DNA of 64,000 nt from Cycas panzhihuaensis (lineage: Eukaryota > Cycadophyta), in NCBI GenBank assembly GCA_023213395.1, contig CM041465.1:131261741-131325740 (forward strand). Reading direction: 5' to 3'. Each line of letters starts with the position of its first letter. Positions within the stretch are counted from its first letter, which is position 1. The notes under the pieces were generated by a model. It did not search any database. It was not told the origin of the DNA and was given only the letters and a program-made list of their open reading frames with translations. A program made the translations under genes and the position numbers. Below are positions 58,020 to 64,000 of the stretch, piece after piece.

Positions 58020-59950
58020 CCCCTATTCTTAGGGAGTATCATCTCTTGGTTGGTGTGACCCCTCCCCAAGAGACCACATGCCTCCTAGGCTCCTCTGTCA
58101 CCGTTGTGAGTTCCTTGTCTCGCTCCCCTCATCTCGAGGCCTCCTTGGGGTCACCACCGTCGTATAGGTCTGAATCATACTCTGTGATGACCTCGTACCC
58201 ATCTACTCCACCAGCTGATTATATCACATTTGGATATGATCCCTCTCCCACTCCACTCCTTGGAGCCTCTCCTCCAATACAGTTGTCCTGATGTAACTCT
58301 CTACATCGTCACCTGCTACTCCTCCACCCCGAGCCTCTAATGCCTAGACCTGGCCTCATAAAGTATCCCTCTATGTGACCGCCTGGTCCCTCTCCACGCA
58401 GATCCCATCCAACTCCCCTTGTAGCTGTCCTACCCACACTTGGTGCTCTTGGGACTCTACTACCCACAAATCCCTGGCTCTAATCAGTGAGGTAAATGCT
58501 GTTATATGTGCCCTTGCCGATCGAGGCTCCTCTCCAGCCTAGATGGGAGGTTGTCCTTCCACATAAATCTGGGGGAATATCTCCCGGGATATCGCCTTTA
58601 CCAACCTCGCCATCTCTACTACTCCTGTTAAATCACATACCATGTGTTAGTCTACGTATCCATATATCAAAATCTTAAAACCAAATTAAAGCAAACCATC
58701 TAAGTACCTAGTGGTCAAAAGATGTCAGAAAAGGGTAGCATCTCACCTCTTGGGATGGCCGGCTCCTTGACTCGGATGACCACCTCCTCTACGAGACCTC
58801 CCTTGGCTGTTGGTACCTCTTCCTTGGCCTCTAGTACCACCTCGCCTATCTCCTGGCCTACCGAGATGTCTCCTCCCCCCTCTGCCACTACCGTCATTAA
58901 AGCTCTACCTACTACCCTCAATCTCTTTACTAGTGTATAGGGTAGCCTATCTCCTCCTGAAGCTCTTGAAGGACCTGCCTGTCTCACAGCTCCTGAGGGA
59001 TCTGCCTCTCCTCCTACAGCTCTTGATAGACCTACCTCTCTTCCTGCGGCTCTTGACGGACCTGTTGCTCCTCCTGTTACTCCTGATAGGCCTGGCCCAT
59101 CGCTTCCATCATCACCTCCCTCGTCGCTAGTACTTCCTCCTGTATTGTCCTAATATACCCCTATGTATGGATCAATTGTATAGTCTGCCAGGGTGAGGAG
59201 GTCTAGTGATATCGCCTCCACTGATCTTTAGACGTGTACCTAGTACACAATCCATTTGAACCAAATTTACCACATGTGCACCATAGGCGCTCTTGTCAAG
59301 ATAAGGTGAGGTCCTCCTGGTGGTGCTACCGCCCCAAAATGATCAAAGAGTCAACACTGTAATAGGGTACAATACGAGAATCCTCCTCCGCCACCCTGAT
59401 AGCATCCAACTACGCGACCATATTCATCGCTATCAGGGCAGCCCAATCCAGTCTCTCACCAGCCTCATACCTCCTAATGGTACCCATCCATCTACTCGGT
59501 ATGTCCTTGTAGTTCTGTTTATGGGAAATCCAAAACGGAATGCCTAGTGTAATAAGCTTCCTCACCCAAGGAATATGTGACATCACCATCATCTGGACTG
59601 ATACCCCTCATCGGTCCCACCTACCCTGGCCCATGAAATACGTGGTCGCTATGTATGTACAAAGATGTATTTGTGCAATGTTCCTAGTGATGCTAGCACT
59701 CCCCCTACTAATACTCATAGGATCCTCCTGATGTCTCCTAGTGTGATAGTGATATCTCTTGCCTGGGAAGGTGGAAGACATGCCACCTGTAGTCCCAATG
59801 GGAGACTATGTCCACTAGGAGACGTTGATTTGATAAGTACTATGGTGTCCTGATAATCTTCAACAACACACAGTGCCCCATTGTCTGCTTGTCACCCAGC
59901 GACATCATCTCGATGAAGCTTATCATGGCGACCCCTACATTTTCGTAATT
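58020..59950 (-). pseudogene. Antisense PMD gene of element B, two exons, decayed
   Basis: Exon 1 (about 59950-58747): QRLLVDIVSHWDYRWHVFHLP, then VRKLITLGIPFWISHKQNYKDIP and EAGERLDWAALIAMNMVA, aligning block by block with exon 1 of element A; it ends VIRVKEPAIPR at the donor. The intron is 58746-58625. Exon 2 (58624 to about 58020): MARLVKAISREIFPQIYVEG, FTSLIRARDLWVVESQEH, TPRRPRDEGSETRNSQ. Donor phase 1 joins to the open frame of exon 2. Several stops and frame changes make it non-functional. Confidence 0.8.
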
Positions 59951-60116
59951 GTCCACCACGATAACTGCCTATAAAACCATCCAAAAGTCATTGTAAATGC
60001 CTCTCTTACTATATTTTGTTGCCCTTAGGATGCCTTTCATTTAGCTAGAATGAGTTAAGCATTCTTTTAGGCCCTTTTTTTTTTCCTTTTTCTTACTTTA
60101 TGCCTCTGGCCCATGT

Positions 60117-60142
60117 CAAACTCTACAATACTGTAGAGTTTA
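60117..60142. promoter_or_regulatory. Near-perfect palindrome in the antisense leader of element B
   Basis: Arms CAAACTCTAC and GTAGAGTTTA around AATACT. It lies at the place matching the GGTACC palindrome of element A, behind a common CTTTTTTT...TCTGGC lead-in. Confidence 0.6.
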
Positions 60143-60663
60143 ACACAGCCCCCCCTGAGATTTCAACATCCTTAGTAGCCCTGTGATAAACTCCATAGCA
60201 CTGCGATCTTTACTGTAAGGCCCTTGATTCCCCCCATAAAAATTGGGCGGGGGGGGGGGAAGGATGCCCAAAAAATCCCAAAACTTTTATTTAAGCAGGC
60301 CAAAGCTGGGCCCATTAGGACCAGGCTACCTAATTCCCTAGTCTTCCCCCTCTCTGGGCCCAAATCAAGCTCTAGAGGGTCCCAAATTACCCTTAAGGGG
60401 TAAAAAACTGACTAAAAAAAACTTAAAAAGCCATTAATTGTAATTGACAAAATAGAAAAGGTAAGAGGCGATCCACTCATTGGATCTAGCTTGACCACTG
60501 TCATCTCGTTGCTCTGGTCATACTGGCAATCTCCGCTCCTTGATCCAACAGTTGGATCTCCCACTACGTGCCTCTGAAGTTAGGCGGTGCTCCACTGTGT
60601 ATGGGAAAGGGCTCCAAATCGATCACGAGCTCGTGAAAATGAACTTTGTTTTCACCCTCCTTT

Positions 60664-60672
60664 CTTTATATA
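60664..60672 (-). promoter_or_regulatory. TATA box of the antisense gene in element B
   Basis: TATATAAAG on the minus strand, matching TATATAAGG in element A. The following leader (…GAAAAC..., TTTTCAC.GGCTC or GAGCTC) is also shared by both copies. Confidence 0.5.
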
Positions 60673-61242
60673 CGCAGAGGCCTCGATGGGTGCCATCTCC
60701 TTTCTTTCTGCCATGACAGCCCCTGTGACTATCTTTTCACCCTCATTACTTTTGCCTTTTGGGTTCGTCCCCTGTTTTGCCTCTATGGCCTCCCTTTTAA
60801 GCCTCTTTGGTGCATTTATGATGATGCCTTCAGTCTCTCGCAGATCCCTTCCATCTCGATTTTTGTACCACTCCAAAACATACCTATGTTTATACTCCTT
60901 TGGCTCATTTTGCTATCCCAAATCCATTTTTACTGCCCGTCTGAGCCTTTGAGGCTCCCAAAGAAAGCACATTCCTTATTCAGGACCTCACGTTAGCCCT
61001 TTTAGCAACCTTTGGGACCCCGAAGGGGCCTTTTCGCTATTGTTTCCTTCCCTTTCGTTGGGTTGGTCCCCTCGTCCCCAAGTGGCCTCCCTTTACTGCT
61101 CTTTTGTCCTTCATGATCCTTATTCATGGTCATCTGAGTGCTCCATAGTTATATCACTACCACTTGCTTCTTCTCTTTACTTATCGACCCTATCGTCACT
61201 TTTCTCCTTCTACCTTTTGACCGAGACCCTCATCTCCTTACC

Positions 61243-61660
61243 ATGGTATTGCTCATCTTCACCGGTGAAGGAAATTATGGTAACCTAGGCCCTTCGGCCA
61301 CCACATGGATCTTTTGTGACCCCTCTAGATACGACTACATGCATTTTAGGATCTTCCTTCCCGAAGCCACCAATAATGAAGCTGAGTATACAACCGTTAT
61401 TGAAGCCTTTACTGATATGGTTTGTTTCTACCACAGTCCCATTGTCCTACTTTACGACTCTTAGGTCATTGTGTTGCACACCCAGTTTACGGTCGTTGCA
61501 CGCACCGAGAGCCCTTGCCTTGATCACTAGGACCTTCTTGTATCATTTTTCTTCCGTAGATATTTGACACATACCTTGAGACCACAATGTTGAGGCAAAC
61601 GACCGCGTTTGTCTCATCCTTGAGCTTCATCTCCCTCCCTTCAATGATCCTCCTTGAAGA
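61243..61660 (+). pseudogene. Detached RNase H of element B, catalytic residue lost
   Basis: MVLLIFTGEGNYGNLGPSATTW aligns with FTDGGSRGNPGPSAAAW of element A: the first catalytic D is G. FLPEATNNEAEYTTVIEAF is kept, LLYDS is followed by a stop, and frame changes follow. Position before the polypurine tract is as in A. Confidence 0.88.
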
Positions 61661-62140
61661 ACTTATCGAGTTGCCCAAGCACCCTGGTTCGGGATCGTCC
61701 CATCCTCCATCTTGCGATATGTTTGCACCTCTGAAAGTTGATCACTAATGAGGTTAAACTAAGGTGATCGTTAAGTTTGCTCTCCTCACTCTATCCTTCA
61801 TACCACCCCTGATACAAAGTCCCCATCATTTTAACTCTCATATGTACATATCTTTCATTCACAGTATTTGGATGATTATATTCATGACTATCACCACTAT
61901 TCATCTTATATGCATGTGATGGGGGCATCCCCCTCATCCACCTTCTCTACCATTAGGCTTTAGGGCGACGTATAGGCAGCCCCTATGTTGTCTCTCTCAT
62001 CTCCCTGTCCATGTGTTTTGCCATGATACCCGTCGTTACCCTTGGTTCATGACACCTCTATATTTGTTATATATTGCTAACTTTTGTGTTGCCAGCATTT
62101 GTTATCGCGTTACGCTTCTAAGCAGTGAGGCTCTACTGCT

Positions 62141-62150
62141 AAGGGGGCAA
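62141..62150 (+). other. Polypurine tract of element B
   Basis: AAGGGGGCAA directly before the 3' LTR start TGTTTCCTGG. It primes plus-strand DNA synthesis in this class of elements. Confidence 0.75.
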
Positions 62151-64000
62151 TGTTTCCTGGCTACTGGGAATGGATATGGATGACTTGACTCATGTAAGTT
62201 CAGGTATGCTCCTATCTTCACTTGTGTCAGTTCCAGAAATGGTCAATAGAGGCACATTACCTACATTGCATTCTGATTGGTTGATTACATGATCATGATG
62301 TATTGTTTGCATGACTATATTACATCTTAGTGTCTTTTTAGCCTATGATGACTCTAGATACACATCCCATGCCGCTCCACAACCCTCTGCTATTATCTCC
62401 ATGATGTCCCTAAGTACCTTTTGGCTTCTGCAGCCCATATCACATAACTCTTTGGTGTGACATGACCCCTAGCACCTCGCCTAAGTCTGATCATCACCCT
62501 GTATCCACCTTTTATCTCTCTTTGGGAATCTTTGGCCATCACTTCTTGCTTGTTGTGGTCCCTTTAGGTCCCATAACCTCTTTGCTACCTGGGTATTATA
62601 GCATGCTCCCTTGGGTCTCGGGCTCCCCCACTTTCCCTTTTTGTCTTGCTTTTGGTTACACCATTGTAAACTTCATGATACCACTACAAACTTCGCGGTA
62701 CCACTAAGTTTGTTATGGGACGACTGTTCATAACTCTTTTTTTAATTGGCCATGGCTAATTTTGCATTAATTACGAAATTGCCATGTGGCAATAAGTTGA
62801 TTCCCACCCAGTGCGAACCCTAATCACTCGCTGAGCTAGGGTTGGGTTTAAAAATTCAAAATCCACTTCATTTCATCCTCTTATCATTCATTTTTCTCTA
62901 CTCTCTTCTCCAAAAATGCCCTGTAACAGATTCCAACTATGCTACACCTGTCTTTCAACCCAGCTACCAACCCTTGCAACTTATGAAATGTAAGTTGCAG
63001 GTCTATAATAAGGCTAGCTGAAGGAGAATCATGCTCCAAACATCCTACCAAGCTCCATGTCTCATCTTGTTCACAGTTTTGCTCTCCATCCGCTACACTA
63101 CAAGGGTTTCCTTTAGCAAACCCCAAGGGATCTTCCTCCTCACCCAGTTTGCCAGGTAGATCTACCCCAGATCTACCTTTACCTACTATTCTTAAATCAA
63201 TTTTCATTTCTCCTTTGAACAGTGCAAGTGTTCCTTTATTAGTCCTTCTTGGAGAAAGTTTTCTTCTTCCTTTTTCTATTATATTGGGAGGTAAACCCTC
63301 CCTCTTCTTGGCCCATCCATGTCCTCCTCCTGGTTTTTCTTTGGGGTTTTCTTAAGGAGGTAGTAGGGAAAGAGGTACATGGAGAGTGAAAGGAATCTTA
63401 GGCAGGGTTTTGCACCCAACATGCCTTCTCCTAAAGGGCAGCCCCCTTCTCTCCTTCCCTTTCCCTCTCCATGCCTTCCTTGATTACCTAAGAAACCATT
63501 GAGGTGGAGATCCTTGTTGGTGGCGACGTAGACAACCTATTGCTATGTTTGCAACCAGCCATCAAAGATTGTACGTAGCCTAGTTTTTGGCCCTATATCA
63601 TACCTCTTTAGTTTAAGGGCAAGTTCTTGTAAAAACTTGTAAAAGTTATGTTTTGCAACTCTTTTGCCACTTTTGTCTTCATTTACAAAAATCTATTTTG
63701 CACTTGTTGCCAAGCTATTTACTCTCTTTAGTCATTGGCTTAGTGCTTGGGGATCGTGTGGAGCATTTTAGATTGGGAGGATTAGCCATTCTGAGGCTAC
63801 CTGCTTTTCTCCTTCTCACCCCCCCTTTTTCCCACATCACACAATTGATTGTACATGCAAAATAAGGAATAGTATTAACATTAAATGCTTTTATTATTTA
63901 ATATATGCTAGTGAGCCTATTGTTTCATCTCCTTCACTTTCAAAAGGGATACACATATATAACCATATTTCTTTGCATGTACTTGCTCCTAGATGCATTT
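62151..64000 (+). repeat. 3' LTR of element B, cut by window end
   Basis: It starts TGTTTCCTGG and matches 47696 onward from about 62693. From the 5' copy the full length should be about 3.2 kb, so about 1.4 kb lies beyond the window. It has a GCGGTACCACTAAGTTTG motif at 62695-62712, like the GCGGTACCGCGAAGTTTG of the solo LTR. Confidence 0.9.

Larger units (their letters stand above)
47456..64000 (+). mobile_element. Element B: older Tat-like gypsy element, right end outside window
   Basis: Same gene order as element A: LTR, TGGCGACC primer site, gag, protease, RT, integrase, hairpin, antisense PMD gene, detached RNase H, polypurine tract, LTR. It is richer in AT and carries many in-frame stops, often CAA, CAG or CGA changed to TAA, TAG or TGA, as expected from deamination of methylated cytosines in an old silenced copy. 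Its 5' LTR is rearranged (see 47456-47695). The 3' LTR continues beyond 64000. Confidence 0.9.

Overview
This window is repeat-rich nuclear DNA from a seed plant. The evidence is several plant retrotransposon families (Ty3/gypsy of the Tat/Ogre type with an extra archaeal-type RNase H, Ty1/copia pieces with an initiator-Met tRNA primer site, a plant L1 LINE ending in an RNase H domain), a PIF/Harbinger transposase and a plant mobile domain (PMD) reading frame. The density of nested elements and the 2.5-3.2 kb LTRs suggest a large genome. I cannot name the species. I see no intact host gene, no tRNA or rRNA gene and no CRISPR array.

Layout. 1-700: decayed copia pol end and LTR start. 700-2555: AT-rich sequence with no gene. 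2556-18864: Tat-like gypsy element A, with LTRs at 2556-5085 and 16342-18864, gag, protease, RT/RNase H and integrase on the plus strand, then a minus-strand two-exon PMD gene, then a plus-strand RNase H. 18865-22232: AT-rich spacer with tandem duplications. 22253-27369: minus-strand L1 LINE, 5'-truncated, flanked by a 19-20 bp target duplication. 28285-30990: decayed PIF/Harbinger remnants. 31430-33140: second LINE ORF1 remnant. 33141-40260: AT-rich spacer holding a telo-box leader-like stretch near 39.5 kb. 40261-47455: a copia-like, apparently non-coding element carrying a solo gypsy LTR (40381-42868) with a perfect 5 bp target duplication. 47456-64000: older Tat-like element B of the same superfamily group as A, with a rearranged 5' LTR that starts with an inverted LTR piece; its 3' LTR runs off the window.

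How the parts work together. Elements A and B share one architecture: gag-PR-RT-RNH-INT on the plus strand, a conserved hairpin, a convergent antisense gene (PMD exon, short intron, charged second exon) with its own TATA box and leader palindrome, and a detached RNase H before the polypurine tract. Element A keeps most catalytic motifs but is broken by frameshifts. Element B is older, with many stops of the CAA-to-TAA kind and lost catalytic residues. The most interesting signal is this antisense module: its splice sites, TATA box and leader palindrome persist in both copies although the sequences have diverged.
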